A stretch of 64,000 nt of DNA from Rhinopomastus cyanomelas (GCA_013400115.1 VXBP01007098.1:2026513-2090512), one strand, 5' to 3'. Positions 37,571 to 51,179 are shown, numbered from the stretch's first letter. Program-made: numbers and translations. Notes: generated from the letters alone by a model not told the origin.

Positions 37571-40044
37571 AAAAGTTATTAAATGCACCTTGTGGCACAG
37601 CAGCACCAAAAATACTTTTAAAATCTCCAATTTTGCTACAGAAATAGAGTCACAGGTATAACTTCACCAGACCCTATACTTCCCATAGACTTGCAGCTGT
37701 TCCACTGGCAACTCAGGCTGTTCTTCTGCCATGAATGTATCTAGTTTCAAATTGTGCTTTAGCTCACTCTTGTTAAACCAGGAAAGCTGAAGCTTCCAAC
37801 AGTGAAATAATTACTTGAGTACGTAGCTTGTAGAAGCCATGCGCACACCACCTGACAGCAAGCCACATGCACCTCAGACAATGGGGATTTCTTGTATTTC
37901 AAAAACAAAATAAAAATACAAGGGCAGTGGGAGGCTCAGGACAGAAGGAATCTCATCACATGTAACACACCTGTCCACTACAACAACATTTCAGTCTGCA
38001 CATTTGTACTTTCTCAGTTACTTCTTTAAAGAGACCCTCTGCTAAGCATCCAAAAAGAAAGCAAAGCTTAAGTTATGTTTTAACTTTAATTTTAACTCTC
38101 CAGCTACTTAACTTCATTACCTTAACACAAAATACTAATTATCGTGGCAACAATCCTATGACAGAACATGTTTCCTCTCTACCTCATCCAGTAACACAAC
38201 CCACTGCCTTAAAGTTTATCACAGCTGCATACCCCAACTTGTTTGAGAAAAGTATTTAAAACATTTACTTCTATTGTGTAGTTTAGGAAAACTTTTTCAA
38301 AGTTAAATTATATAAAATGCAAAGTAAAAGAGAGCCAAGATTACCTTGCTAAATCTACAAGTACCTAAATGCTGCCCTGGAGACCCAGTTAGCTGACACT
38401 CATACAGCTGTCACAGAATCCACACTCTGCCTCCTCCTCAGACAAAGATCCCAAGTGCCAAATGCCATCTAATAATTAGCATATGTAAAGCGAAAGGGGC
38501 TAGACTACTACATCGGTTTATCTGCTCCTTAGAAAAGAGTTTTGTGTTAAACCTGCAATCCACTCTGACCTTCACATTTCTGTTGCCAGAGACAACAAAA
38601 CAGGGAAAACCGAGATCTATTTACAAGAGTATTCTAAATTTTAAAACAAGCAGGAAGCTGTTTCTAAACATTATAAGAAATACATAAATAAATCCTGCTT
38701 TTTGAAAGATGAAAACAGACCAAAAAAAATCTAAGTCGCATTCTTTGTATCTCAGTTTTAAACTATGAGAACAACTGTCATCACTAAGAAAAGTAAAGGA
38801 AGTATCTGGGAATGGTGCTTTGGAGTCAACTGAAACATAACGAAAGGCCAAGCAGAAAGAGGCAGTCTATCTAATCTGTCAGTCACCCAAACATAATTAG
38901 CTGTTATCATTAATAATAATGAAGATCACTTTTCTAACGACGACAAAAGGTAATGGCTGAACTCCCTTCTTCTACGGAGACAGTCAATACAGGAATAGAA
39001 GCCCAAATAATCACTTAAACGTAAAAATTCATTTTCTATTTTTAAGAAAGTTTTGTGGCAGGAATTTGAGCTTCAGCATTTGCTGGCACATAGCCCTGCC
39101 CTAGCCCAGTGGTCTTAAAGATGAGAGAGAAATCTCAAGAAATTCCAAGAAGGGAATGTTCCCTATTTTTTAAGTGTGATTCCTTTCCATCCATATCACT
39201 TTCTCAGATTTGCATCAAGACTAGTGGGGGAATTGGGGGCAAATTTGTATTGATCCTTCTTTCCCCGGCGGCCCTGCATGACTGCGTACACCCTCCATTC
39301 ATAAGGAGGAATCTGATGAGGCAGCAGTTCATGTCACTACACTAGATCAGAATATTGAGAGAGCAAGATAAAGAAAAAACACTGTCAAAAGTCTGGTACG
39401 AGCTACAAAGTGGTGTTGATAGAAAATTAGTATCTTTTTAGAGGAGCTTTCTATATCTTATGAAACTAGATGCTTCCTCACCTCCTGCCCTCTCTCCCTG
39501 CCCCCCATTTTTGCAAATAGACAGGGCTCAGAGTGTGCCGGGCTGATATCCAGACCAGGTCAGCCTGCAAGAGATTATTTTAAGCTGTCTGCATATTTCA
39601 GATAGGAGTGGATGTGACAGGCTATCCAAGAGAAGACCAAATATAACAAGAGGTCATCTGTATCAGATTGTCTATATTTTAAGACTAAAATTTACTGAAA
39701 ACATGCTTAAGACACTCCATAGGGAGAGTAAAAATACTACACAAAATTCAAAGCAGGTTCTTTCAAACAACCCACTTTGACATAGAAAAATGCTTCGAAA
39801 CCTCATTATAATCTTTCCCCCTAATGAACTGAGACTGAAAAAAATCTGATGTCTATTACCCTGCAACCTAAGCTCACAGAACAAGGAATAAACAACCCAA
39901 GCATTCTCCCTGTATCTTGATTAAGTGAGCTACAAGTGACCTTGGCTTAATCTTTTTAATTAGTGGAATTTATCAATATGTTCTAGCTTTTTTTCTGCTT
40001 GGAAAATACACAGCAGTGTCTTCCTTTTTCCTGTACATCTTCTC
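37571..40044. other. non-coding, no recognised feature
   Basis: AT-rich unique sequence. A slightly GC-richer patch lies near 39210-39310, without an exon or repeat I can support. Confidence 0.6.
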
Positions 40045-40285
40045 AGGATCACACAGAATTTCTGAATAGCTGAAGCTGGAGATTACCTAGCCCACCCCTC
40101 TGCTCAAACTGGGCCAGACTGGCTGCTCATGGCATGTCATGCCATGGTTTTCAATATCTTCAAGGATGAAGAATCCACAACCTCTCGTGGAAGCCAGTTA
40201 AAGCCTCACTTTAGTAGTTGTTTCATATGTTGAAATGGAACTTCATGTACTTCAATTTATGCCCATTGCTCCACACTGCCTGGGA
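40045..40285 (-). mobile_element. old CR1 3' end
   Basis: GATCACACAGAATTTCTGAA, GCTGGAGATTACCTAGCCCA, CTCTGCTCAAACTGGGCCAG, and CTTCAATTTATGCCCATTGC. More diverged than its neighbours. Confidence 0.8.
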
Positions 40286-41830
40286 TGCCTGAAGGCTGGT
40301 CTTAACAGCAAAGTCTGTGGTGAAAAATGTTTTGGGAACTTCAGCCTTTTCTGTGTCCTTCTGTCACCATAATTCCTACCGCATTCATCAGCTGGTTCAC
40401 ATTTTGCCTACCATTCTGTCAACTGCAATGTACTCGCAGCAGTTGCCCTTCCTATCCTTCACTTTCAAAGGGCTTTGGCTGTCCCTGAACTGTTTTCTAA
40501 TTCTTCTAATGTTTTAGTTTCTCATCTTTCCCATTGTGGTACACATTCCGTCTCTCCAGCTTTCTCTAAAAAGTCTCCTTCACAAATGCTCTTTTATTCC
40601 GACCTGACCACTCACCCTTCACAGGTACCTTCTGGTACCAAGCAAAAACAATTTCAGAGAATAATTTCTGACCTATTCTTCAGTTTGTCTTAAAAAGTAT
40701 TTGCATTAATTCTTAATTAGTTTAAATCAGAATGATTCTATGATTCTTCCCTTTAACTTTGGTACACAGCTGTGATTGATGTTAGGTTACCCTAATAACT
40801 ACAGATACGATGCTCCACTCTTCAAATGAAAGCACTTATAGTAGATATTTACAGTGTCTGACAGGGACAAAATGCCTTGATACACTAACTAACGAACTAT
40901 TTATGTGGCAGACTTCTTTCTGGATTATACTGTTCTTGGTGAACCCCAGAAATGGTCATAACAGAATGAAAACATCTGATCAAGTTCTTCAAGCTTGCAT
41001 TAAAATAATTAACAAATGCTTGTTGCTGAAAGTAAAAAAATCACCTATAAACCCCCCAAAGCAGATTTTTTTAATGTATGCAGCCACGGAGAAGGTGGTG
41101 TTCATCCCCAATAAATTATTCATTTCTTCACTGAGCTACAGAGAACACATCTTCATTAGATGACAGATTGTGTTCAGCCAACACGAAGTACTTCTAAACC
41201 TGAGCCACATGCTAGAGCTATAAAGCAAATCCAACTGGACTACATCAAGGAGTTTGCAGAGTTAGGGACTATAGGAGGACAACTGAGCCCCTTAATTCCT
41301 GTTGCAGAAAATATCAAGATGTCATGATCTTTGGCAACTGTACATTCAGGATTTTCTACAAGCAGCCTAATTATCCCTTACAAAGGGCACTCTTTCAGTG
41401 TATTACGCTACTGTCTATTTCTGGTCACATTAGCTCTTTTCCAGAGGAAGACCAAGCTAAGAGTTTCCAAATCACCAGAATTATGATTTTATTTTTGGCT
41501 AATGCAATGCATTAAGGAATGCAATCATCCTCCTGTATAATAAGAGCTGTGTAATAAGCATTGCCTCAAAGTGATTGTACCATAAGCTTCAATATTAATG
41601 AGAGGCAAGCTGCCAGGTTACACATTTCAAAAAAAGACTGAACTCCATTTGTATGCTGAGCCATGTCAATGATTCTCTTACGGGTTTAAGATGCTTTAGA
41701 TATCCCGAAGAAATTCAGCTTGTGGTATGTCAAGCATCAAGCAAGTCATTAGCACAGCCACCACTGTATTGAAAAGGTAGAGATAGACTTCAAACACACC
41801 AAAAATCTACTTCTTAGAAATCGCGCTTAC

Positions 41831-41906
41831 CTTTGGTTTGAAGGACTCCCGAAGGAAGCCAATGTGAGTCACTTTTTTTTTCCTGGTATCAGTAAAATGG
41901 AGATAC
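41831..41906 (-). other. candidate upstream exon (76 bases), probably 5'-UTR of SIPA1L2
   Basis: On the minus strand a pyrimidine-rich acceptor (TTTTTTCATTTGACTTGCAG) and a strong donor (AAAG|GTAAGC) flank 76 bases. The segment has no ATG, which suits a non-coding leader exon that would splice to 23120. One frame is open throughout (YLHFTDTRKKK...RESFKPK), but I do not recognise that peptide. A chance pseudo-exon is the main alternative. Confidence 0.4.
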
Positions 41907-41960
41907 CTGCAAGTCAAATGAAAAAAGTTTGTGAGATTTTGTATTTTTAGGTGAACACAG

Positions 41961-42028
41961 CATCATACAATCATTTAGGTTTGAAAAAACCTTTAAGACC
42001 ACTGAGTCCAACCATTAACCTAAATCTG
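41961..42028 (-). mobile_element. CR1 3'-end stub
   Basis: CATCATACAATCATTTAGGT, TTGAAAAAACCTTTAAGACC, CCAACCATTAACC. It ends about 55 bases upstream (gene sense) of the candidate exon at 41831-41906. Confidence 0.82.
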
Positions 42029-43154
42029 TGATAGTAAAGCATAAGCAAAAACAATAATCTTAAAAGAACACTTGTGTGAAATGAGGATACACTAATTTTA
42101 TACACGAAAATAAAATATCAGGAACAATTGAATGGCTTTGAAATCCAGCACAGTCTAACACAGACAGTATCTTATGTGCTGCAACAGAGTTTAAAGCCGT
42201 TTTCTGTATAAGCTACTTGCAATAACTGGGGAAAAAAGCTTTGCTGGGGCAAGAGGTCATGAACCAGTAGCTGCTGAACTGATGTGCTGTTTCATTATGG
42301 CTCTGCTTCAAAAGTAATGATAAAGGGTCCACAGCTATTCCTAGAGCTGCATTATAACAAGCAGGTCATTTCATATTATTTTCAATTCCAAGTATGAAAA
42401 AAAAATTCATGAAGTTCCATAAAATGCTTTGAGGGAAGACAATAGTCAGTTCATCTCAGAAAAGTTTAGAACCACTGTAAGAATCCACGGGATGACTTAC
42501 GGCCAATAAAGTATCTAGCTCTGTACACTTGACATTTTTACATTTATATCTGAATCTGTAAAAATATTTTAGATAGGTCTGTCTGATCAACATTCAGAGA
42601 CAGAACATACACCTGTCATGAACCAATAAAACAAAGCCAAATCACCTCACACCCGTGCTATCATGGTTTTCAAAGGGAGTTCACTTTAGCATGCCCTCAG
42701 ACAGTAAAAAGTGGGGGAAAGAAAACGCACAGATATGGAACCAGTGTTACTTCCTGCACTAAATCAGCACCACAGGGATAAAAATTCTAATAAAGTATTG
42801 TACAGAACACTGGAGAGGAACACAAAACCTCCAAATCCTAGTTTATAGGTATTATAGACACCAGTAATATAAAACAAAAAAAAGCTCATACAGATAGACA
42901 ATTTAACATCATCCTCATCTTAGGCACAGGCAAAACTAGGCGGCCACTTAAGCCTACTTCCTACCAGTATGTTCACAGTAGGAAAAACCTCCTGGTGTCA
43001 TTAAAATGTAGAGCTTGACCAAACACTTTTGGCCAATGCAGCTTTTATGGGAGAATCAAACAAAACTAAACAGTACTGTACACGTTAAAAAAAGATACTA
43101 AAAAGAAAAACTTATTTGTAGCCCAAAGCATACATCTGATAAAGACAAATTTTA

Positions 43155-43566
43155 ACGTAGAATTATTTAGGTTGGAAAAGACCCTTGGGATCATCGAGTC
43201 CAACCATCAACCCTACTCTACCAGTTCAACCCTAAATCATATCCCCCAGCACTATATCTAAGTATCTTTTAAACTCATCTAGGGATGGTGACCCCATCAC
43301 CACCCTGGGCAGCCCACTCCAGTGCCTGATGAGTCCATGAAGAATTTTTTCCTGATGTCCAATCTAAACCTACCCTGTTGAAGCTGGAAGCCATTCCCTC
43401 TGGTTCTGTCACTAATTACCTGTGAGAAGAAACCAGCACCAACATCTCTACAATGTCCTTTCAGATAACTGTAGAGAACGATGAGGTCTCCCCTAAGCCT
43501 CCTCCCTCCTCAAACTAAACAGCCTCAACTCTCAACCACTCCTCATAAGATTTATTCACCAGACTA
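43155..43566 (-). mobile_element. CR1 3' end (about 410 bases)
   Basis: GTAGAATTATTTAGGTTGGA, AAGACCCTTGGGATCATCGA, CACCCTGGGCAGCCCACTCC, and the GAGGTCTCCCCTAAGCCTCC block. Confidence 0.92.
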
Positions 43567-46500
43567 TAAAGACAAATCTCAAGTAACAGGAGAAACTAAA
43601 GCCAGCTATTTTATTCATGAATCCTGGAAGAACAAACTGGAAAATATAGTGACAACATCTAGAACCTTCAAGAAACAAGACTAAATATATGTGGTAAAAC
43701 AAACAGCTGAAGCACGAAAGGAAGTCCAGCTGGATAGATCTGTTTTCTCACCTGGATTACTACTAGATGCAGATCTGTCTTTGTACAAATGGACTGGCAT
43801 ATATTTAAGTCTAATCTGACAAACTGGAGACAAGGATTTAAAACAAGGATTATGACAATTTATGAGTGATACACATACTTCTATAGAGGTACCATTCCCT
43901 AATGTAGTCTCGTACCGTCACTGGGAGACAGACATTTCTTCCAATGTAAAACTGAGCTCAAAACACAAACTAAATTTGAAAACATATATAAACATGAAAA
44001 TATTCAATAATCTTCCTCAGACAGATCAGAATAACCAAAATAAATCCTAATTTTCCAATGCATGAAAAAAGTCATAAATGTATATTATCTGGATAAGAGG
44101 AAACATCAGCCATTAGTTAGCACAGAGGGAGAACCAGAAAAGTAAACACGAGAAGAATGCAATTGTTAATGGAAAGTAATTTTTTTTAGAATGCCTATAG
44201 AAGCACTAGAAGGGCAAGCTGCAAAATATCTGCCTGAAAGACAATTTCCAGATTGCCTGTTTACGGGAGAAGAAAGTGGAATCCACGGATCCACAGAGTA
44301 TAGTAGGATTTAGAGGATTATAAAGCTCTTTTGTGATGCAGCCAAATAGGAGAACACTAGCCTTTGACTACATACTAATATATTTTTTCAGTCCGAAGTT
44401 CTTATATAGACTACTGCATCAAAAAAGATTTAAGATTGAAAAAGAAAAACCATTTAATATTTTCTAAAATCATGCCTATGATTTCACCAGCACTCTTAAG
44501 AGTCTTCTAACATCTCACCCCTACAGTCATGAAGATCTACAAATGAAAAAAAATCCTCAAAAATTAAATTATGTTTCTTTAAACTCACAAAATCTAACAA
44601 ATTCAAAATCAGATCTCAGATGTGACTGTCTATTTTCTTAAATGGACTTTTAAACCTATTTGTAGCATCAGACTCCTGTGTGTAAGGCAGTTATCACACA
44701 CCTGTTTTTCTTGGACCTGATGCATTTCATTTGCTGATTTGCTCCAGTCTCTTCTGTTTGTAGCTGTCCTCTGGAAAACTAGAACCTTATTCTACAGGGA
44801 AAGTCACTGAGGAAGCCAACTTGGCCAACAACAAGGCAAAGGAGAGTTCACACAGGAAGATATCTGAAACACAGGCAGAAGTAATTCCTAAACAGATTAA
44901 GAAGGCCAATCCTTACTAATACTCCTGTTTGGCAACAGGTCAGACGTTCCCAGCAGTTGCCTGCCACACACTGAACCTAATTTTCAAACACAAAACCATG
45001 ACATAATATCCAAGATTAATGCAGAAAGTTATGTCCAATCTTTCCATATTTTCTATTCTTCTTCTGTTATTGTAGAAAAAGCAAAAAGTGAATAATATCA
45101 GCACCGGACACCCAACTTTCTCCAGGCAAGTGTTCTCTCTCTACCCGTACAGTTTGGGCTATGCAGAAAAAACCGATTCCAGAAAGAATGAGTAGATGGG
45201 CAGCAACCTAGTCAGAAGAACCTAGCTTCAAGCAGATGTCCTGGTGCTCTGAAACACTACAAACTCAGTTCAGTATGTCCAAAATATCAACTTGACACAG
45301 GTTAAGACTATGTGCATCTGCCGTTCCTCGGACATGCACAGCTTGCTGTAGAGGAGTCATACTTCTGTGGGGATAGCCAAGGGAGAACAGGGTTAGGGTT
45401 AGGAGACCTTCCTTGGGAAGAAAGAAGCGGCAGTGCACCACTGAAAGACACACTAGGGAGCTTTGATTCAAACTCCCACACATACAAAAAGAAGCTGGAT
45501 TTACTACATTTGCAAGATGTAAAAGTAAGCATTTTCTTCAACGTGAAACATAAACCTCACAGTTTCCCCATTAAAGACCATTCAGGACAACAACATAAAG
45601 ACATCAGAGATCCTATTTGAAAAATTATTATATTTGAAATTATACGTAGTCCACCAAAACAGCACCACTGAGGCTTGCTAATGCCTTGCTGAGTAATTTG
45701 GTCTAGATCGTACGATCCTACTGGCATTTGTTTATTCAAGATTCCAAAATTTTAAGAAGAAACCTTATGCTTCCCTCCGCACCTAGACAGTCTCACTCAT
45801 GATTGCAATGGCTATTTTGGTAACACTCTACCCTCAAATGAAATCAAAATTAAAACAATACAGAGAACACTGTCAGGCAGACACCTGAGGGCTAGAAGAA
45901 CATAAATTTAAATACAGGCAGCAAATAAATTGTTCCATTTCTTCTATAAGGACAAAGGCAGGGCACATGCTTTATTCGCCAAGACATGAATTTCCTCAGT
46001 ACTCGGGTATTAACTACTCCTCAGCAGAAGAAATGACAAAAACTGCTACAATAAATGTCCATTTCCAACGTGCCCACAGTAAGAGCTGCACGTAAGACAT
46101 ACAGCTAGTGACAACTAATACTGTCTGCACATTTTTCTCTACCCTGCTCAGCTTTATGGGCAAAGGTATTGTCTGTCATATCAGTTTCCATATACGTGTG
46201 GGGTTCCAACAAAACCAGATTATTCTGTAATGCTGAAGCAGAATTTAAATACCTAAGTCACAGTTCTTATTGGTGATAAAGACTCCTGCTGGTGGCTCCA
46301 GAAGATAAATACAAGTCAAATAGCTACTCATGGAAATTAATTTTATGGCACGGGCAGTAATAAGATCCTCTGATTCTCACCAGAATTATAGCTCATCTTT
46401 CACAGACAAAGCAGAATTTTACAACTATGTGCAGGCTACATGTACATTTGAAACCCTTACTGAAAGGAATAAAGTTATGACACCGCTATAGCAAGGACAA

Positions 46501-46574
46501 CGGTATTGCAAAGACAGCCAGAGGGAAGACAGATGTGCTTTTAATTATTGGTTTAATCTACTTTTGCCACATAT
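43567..46574. other. non-coding, no recognised feature
   Basis: Unique AT-rich sequence. Two and a half copies of TTAGGG-like sequence at 45391-45404 are too short to matter. Confidence 0.6.
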
Positions 46575-46905
46575 CACAGAAACATAAAATTCTTTTCCAA
46601 CCTGAGCAATTTTAATGTCACCAAGTACAACCATGAACCCAGCTGTCCCAAGGTCACTGCTAACCCATGTCCCTGAGTCCCAGATCTACATGACTTTTAA
46701 ATATGCCCAGGCGTGGTGGTTCAGCCCCCTCCTTGGGCCAGAGCCTGCTCCTAGGCCTCATGACCCTTTCCATGAAAAAGATCTTCCTCGTGTCCAACCT
46801 AAATTTCCCCTGGTGCAACCTGAGGCCACTTCCTCTTGTTCTAGCACTTGTTACCTGTGAGAAGAGACCAATTGCCACCTCTCTACAACCTCCTTCCAGG
46901 TAGAG
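46575..46905 (-). mobile_element. CR1 3' end
   Basis: CACAGAAACATAAAATTCTT, then CAGGCGTGGTGGTTCAGCCC and TGGTGCAACCTGAGGCCACT. Plus-strand reading frames here are shadows of the repeat. Confidence 0.88.
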
Positions 46906-47051
46906 GGGCAATGTTTTCTCTTGGGTCTGTGTTAAATAAAGACAGAAGTGAGCTGATCCACATAAAACAATGTTTTTAAAAAGCCACATTCCAAAGGCTC
47001 CTAGCTTTTATTTGAAAGGGTTGCTTCTATCTGATCTGGGTCCTGCATTTC

Positions 47052-47831
47052 AGTCAAAACAACCCCAGGCAACACTACGGGCTTGGGGATGAGGGGCTCA
47101 AAAGCTGCTCAGCAGAAAAGGACCAGGGGGTGCTGGTAGGCAGTCGGCTCAATATGACCCAGCAGTGTGCCCAAGTAGCCAAGAAGGCCAACAGGATCCT
47201 GGCCGGGATCAGGAACAGCGTGGTCAGCAGGGGAAGAGAAGTTCCCCTTCGTGCCCTTGTACTCGGGCCTTGTGAGGCCTCACCTCGGGTGCTGGGTTCA
47301 GTTCTGGGCCCCTCATCATAGGAAAGACATTGAGACACTGGAACATGTCTAGAGCAGAGCTACTCAGTTTGTGAAGGGTTTAGAGAACAAGGAGAGGCTG
47401 AAGGAGCTGGGCAGGTTTAGTTTGGAGAAGAGGCTGGGGAGGGCCCTCATTGCCGCCTGTAACTACCTGAAAGGAGGTTGCAGAGAGCTGGGTGTCGGCC
47501 TCTTCCCCTTAGTAACTAATGACAGAACCAGGGGAAATGGTCTGAAGTTGAGGCAGGGGAGGTTTGGATTGGATTTGAGGAAGAATTTCTTTACAGAAAG
47601 AGTGGTGAGGCACTGGAACGGCCTTCCCAGGGAGGTGGTTGAGTCACCATGCCCAGAGGTATTTAGGAAACTTGTAGACATGGTGCTTCAAGACCTGCTA
47701 TAGTGGCCAGCATGGAGTGGGTTAGTTTGTGTTTGTCAGTCTATCAGGTATTTGAGTTTTTTGTTGTTGTGGGTATGGTTGGACACTGATCTAGGACGTC
47801 CCTTCCAACCATGATTATTCCGTGATTCCAT
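47052..47831 (+). mobile_element. CR1 with open ORF2 C-terminus (about 780 bases)
   Basis: Begins AACCCCAGGCAACACTACGG (ORF2 interior). It has a 110-codon open frame at 47371-47703 reading KERLKELGRFSLEKRLGRAL and RVVRHWNGLPREVVESP, which is the end of CR1 ORF2. It closes with the tail CCTTCCAACCATGATTATTC CGTGATTCCATG. The 5' end is truncated, as in most CR1 copies. Relatively GC-rich and well preserved. Confidence 0.93.
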
Positions 47832-48931
47832 GAAATTCTTACAGTGAGCACAGGTTATACATAAGATTTGGGATCTGAGCAAAGTGCTTCACATCCTACA
47901 TCCTTCTTTGACTTTAGCACCTCATAGGAGCACCTAGCACTTCTTGGGATCAAGACTGCAGTGCTTACATGTATTTTGCTGTGTACTTCCCCTCCAAACA
48001 TAAACTTATTTAACTCCATATAACTTCCAATATTCCCAACACAATAGGCTGATCTCTGCACAGGCACTTTTCCTTCCTTTCATACAGAAAATATCCTGTA
48101 AACAGCCAAATTCCCACTCTCTAAATGACTCCTTTTGTTTACAGGAAGGAAAGGCAACAAAAATCTTGCCCTAAAACAGAATGAGCTGAGAAGTTCTGTT
48201 TCAGTTCCTACTGTGCAGGTGTTTCAGACATGAAGCCTATCTTAATTCTTCATTTTGGAGAGAAAAATTGCTGCCTTTTTTTGAAATAGAGACAGAGAAA
48301 CAGGAAGCAAGAAGGTTAAGGAACAGGCACCGTGATTTACTGTGAAGCAAAACAAAGATATAGAATAATCAGGTTGTAAACAAGTCCAACAACATATTTG
48401 TTTTCCCCTTAGCTCTGTTATAATGAGACAGGAAAAGAAAGGTATCAAGATTTATGAAGTGAAGTGTAATAAAAGCATGGACTCCAGAAAACAACAGATA
48501 CCTCTTCTTTATCAGGCCTTCCAGTTTGCCATAAATCCCAACACTCTTTCCTTTCTCCTTGTAGTTCCTGCTGTAACAAATTCAGACGCTCTGCAAGGCA
48601 GTATCTTTCCTTTAAAACTTGTAAAATCCCTTGATTTGGATTTCGCAGGGTTTTTTTTTACATCAATGTGTAAACTGGGTTTCCCTTCTAAGCCTATAAA
48701 TTCTCTCTTATTTTTATGCTGCCCAGTTAAACACATGCAAGTCAATTCTCCAGCCAACTTCCACTAAATGAATAAATAAAATTTTGGAGCCTCCCCCCTC
48801 CTTTGACAAAGGTTTCTTAATACAAATGCTGGTTGCATAGTTGCGATATTGCAATGTCTACTTGTTCAGTTAAATCCCAAACTGGAATCCCTCATTGACC
48901 AATTTTTCTTGTACTTCACATTCTGAACTTG

Positions 48932-49207
48932 CCCTGGCCATTTCCTCTTTTCCTGTCACTTGTTACTTTTGAGAGGAGACCAACTCCCACCTCTCTACAA
49001 CCTCTCTTTTCAGGTAGCTGTAGACATCAACAAGGTTCTCCCTCAGCCTCCTTTTCTTGAGGCTAACCAGCCCCACCTTCCTCAGCTACTCCTCACAAGA
49101 TTTGTTCTCTAGACCCTTCACCAACCTTGTTGACCTTCTCTGGACCTACTCCAGGACCTCAACATCTTTCTTGTATTGAGGTGACTAATCATGCAGTAGG
49201 CTACACA
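48932..49207 (-). mobile_element. CR1 fragment lacking its 3' tail
   Basis: GCCATTTCCTCTTTTCCTGT, CTCCCTCAGCCTCCTTTTCT, ACAAGATTTGTTCTCTAGAC and CTTTCTTGTATTGAGGTGAC: an interior CR1 3' region without the terminal GGTTGGAA segment. Confidence 0.88.
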
Positions 49208-49845
49208 CATGGCAAAAGGAAACTCAGAATGTTATCACAACACATTTATCACAAATACTGCCACCATATAAAATTATATACAATTTAGAATTACTATCAC
49301 AAAGTCACACTTGCCTCTGGAAATGAGGAAGTGACACCATATTTGATCCAGACCTAAACTCAGCAGCTAGTCTGCAGTTACAAGAAAGCCCACTGGTCAA
49401 ACATCCACCAATGTACCTTAAAGCAAGAGGTAGTCAGCTGGAAGAACTGGGTGGGCCCCGAGATAATGTGAGGGTCATCAGATAGTTCACCACTCTTTCA
49501 ATAAAAACAGTTGCAACGCAACGTGGAATTACCTGGAGATGTTAAAAATACTTTCCATGCCAGGCTGAACTGTTGGGTTATGCAATCAGTTACCTTGGAA
49601 AAAACAAATTACATCACTGCAGTCTGGATACTTAAGGAAAGATTTGCTAATTAAGGGCAATTAAGTACACAGCAGTACTAATTTGAAACGCAATACCCAT
49701 TCAGCTTTTGTCTGCTTAACTCTCAGACTGACGGCTGAGAAGAACTGTTTATGGAACTTGTCAAGCAATTTGCAGCTTTGGATGATCCTTTCTTAGAGAT
49801 GGATAATCAGGAGCACTCACTAGGGAACATGTAAACGTTGATAAA

Positions 49846-49990
49846 CCTTTCCTGGAAGCATTCATTCAAGGCCACGTTCGATGGGGCTCTAAGCAACCTG
49901 GTCCTTTGGGAGTGACCCTGCCCACGGCAGGGGCATTGGAACTAGATGATCTTTAAACTCCCTTCTAATTGAAACCATTCTGTGTAGATG
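49846..49990 (+). mobile_element. CR1 3' end
   Basis: CAAGGCCACGTTCGATGGGG, CTCTAAGCAACCTGGTCC, GGAACTAGATGATCTTTAAA and a worn tail. Confidence 0.86.
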
Positions 49991-50561
49991 CTGTGATGCT
50001 GAAGGTGCACAGTGCAACACAGACTCTTGTTTCACCTGCTAATACAAGTAGCTGTGTAAATAGGTCAGTCTTTAAGCCATCATTATTTTTTTAAACAAAT
50101 ACAACTGTAATTGTCTTTACCCTAAAGAAACTAACACGACTCTAACCTGTGGAAGTTCTCTCTTTTTGATTATCACCTCAAGGATAGTCTTCACAATGAA
50201 AACAGAACATGTCAGGTAGCAAGAGCTCTACCTTTTGAACTTCCTTTTCAACCAGGAAGGGGGTTCTGCCTTACACCAACACGATTCTGTAAGAAATTAA
50301 CAGAACACCTCATGCTGACTATCACTTCACCAGATGTCTTTTTACCTACAATAAATTGGCAATGAAAACAGAATGTAACTCCATCACATACACAGCTTAA
50401 ATGTGAATAGTTTGGTATAAGGTCAGGCTTGACTTTGTCTTGCAAAGTCCTAAAGACCTCCAAGCACGGAAAACTCAACAGCTTCTCCAGACAGCCCTGT
50501 TCCAGGGCTGAATTTGCCTCCCTGTAGTGTTCTTGCTTGTGTCTAACCTGAATATACCTTA

Positions 50562-50744
50562 GAATTGTAGAAAAAAATCAGGTTGGAAAAGACCCTTGAG
50601 ATCACCAAGTCCAAGCGCTAACCCTGTTCTACCAAGTTCACCTCTAGATCGTACAACTAAGCACCACATCTAAGCAACTTTTAAACACAGTCAGGGATGG
50701 TGGCTTAACCACCTTCCTGGGCAGCCTGTTCCAATGTCTGACTA
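50562..50744 (-). mobile_element. CR1 3' end
   Basis: CAGGTTGGAAAAGACCCTTG, GGGATGGTGGCTTAACCACC, TTCCTGGGCAGCCTGTTCCA. Followed within about 55 bases by an oppositely oriented CR1. Confidence 0.9.
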
Positions 50745-50799
50745 CATTCAGTCAAAAAGATATCAGTTTGTGACCACTATGGTGCCACTGAGCAAAAGC

Positions 50800-50970
50800 A
50801 CAGCCCAGAGAGCTGGTAGAAGCCCTATCTCTGGAAACATTTCAGGTCAGGTTGTATGTGGCTCAGAACAACCTGCTCTAGTTGAACACGTCCCTGCTTA
50901 CTGTAGGGAGGTTGGAGTAGATGAGCTCTGAAGGTTTCTTCCAAACCAAAACAGTCCATGATTTTTATAA
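50800..50970 (+). mobile_element. CR1 3' end, opposite orientation to the preceding one
   Basis: TCTGGAAACATTTCAGGTCA, CAACCTGCTCTAGTTGAACA, GGTTGGAGTAGATGAGCTCT and GTCCATGATTTT. Confidence 0.82.
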
Positions 50971-51179
50971 CTACCCTTTCAAGCAGCTACAGGATATTCA
51001 TAGGCCACTCAACAGCTGCCTCTTTGTCAGAGTAAACAACAAGTGTATCTCTATCAACTCCTCCTTTGCTCTGAGCAGTGGACACACTAGCCATCTTGTC
51101 TGCGCTCCCCAGCACATCAGCATTCCTCCTGAACTATGGGGAACAAAACTGGGTATTTAACATAAGTCAAGATCTTTAA

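Larger units (their letters stand above)
40286..43154. other. non-coding apart from a candidate exon
   Basis: Holds the candidate exon 41831-41906 and the CR1 stub 41961-42028. A 117-codon plus-strand frame (40810-41163) has no family signature. Confidence 0.6.
47832..50561. other. non-coding between CR1 copies
   Basis: Outside the CR1 copies at 48932-49207 and 49846-49990 I recognise nothing. The 114-codon frame at 48423-48767 has no family signature. Confidence 0.6.

Noticed and set aside
45391..45404. Interstitial telomere sequence
   Set aside because: Only about two TTAGGG units, well within chance.
47371..47703. 110-codon plus-strand ORF as a host gene
   Set aside because: It is the C-terminal end of CR1 ORF2, inside the CR1 copy at 47052-47831.
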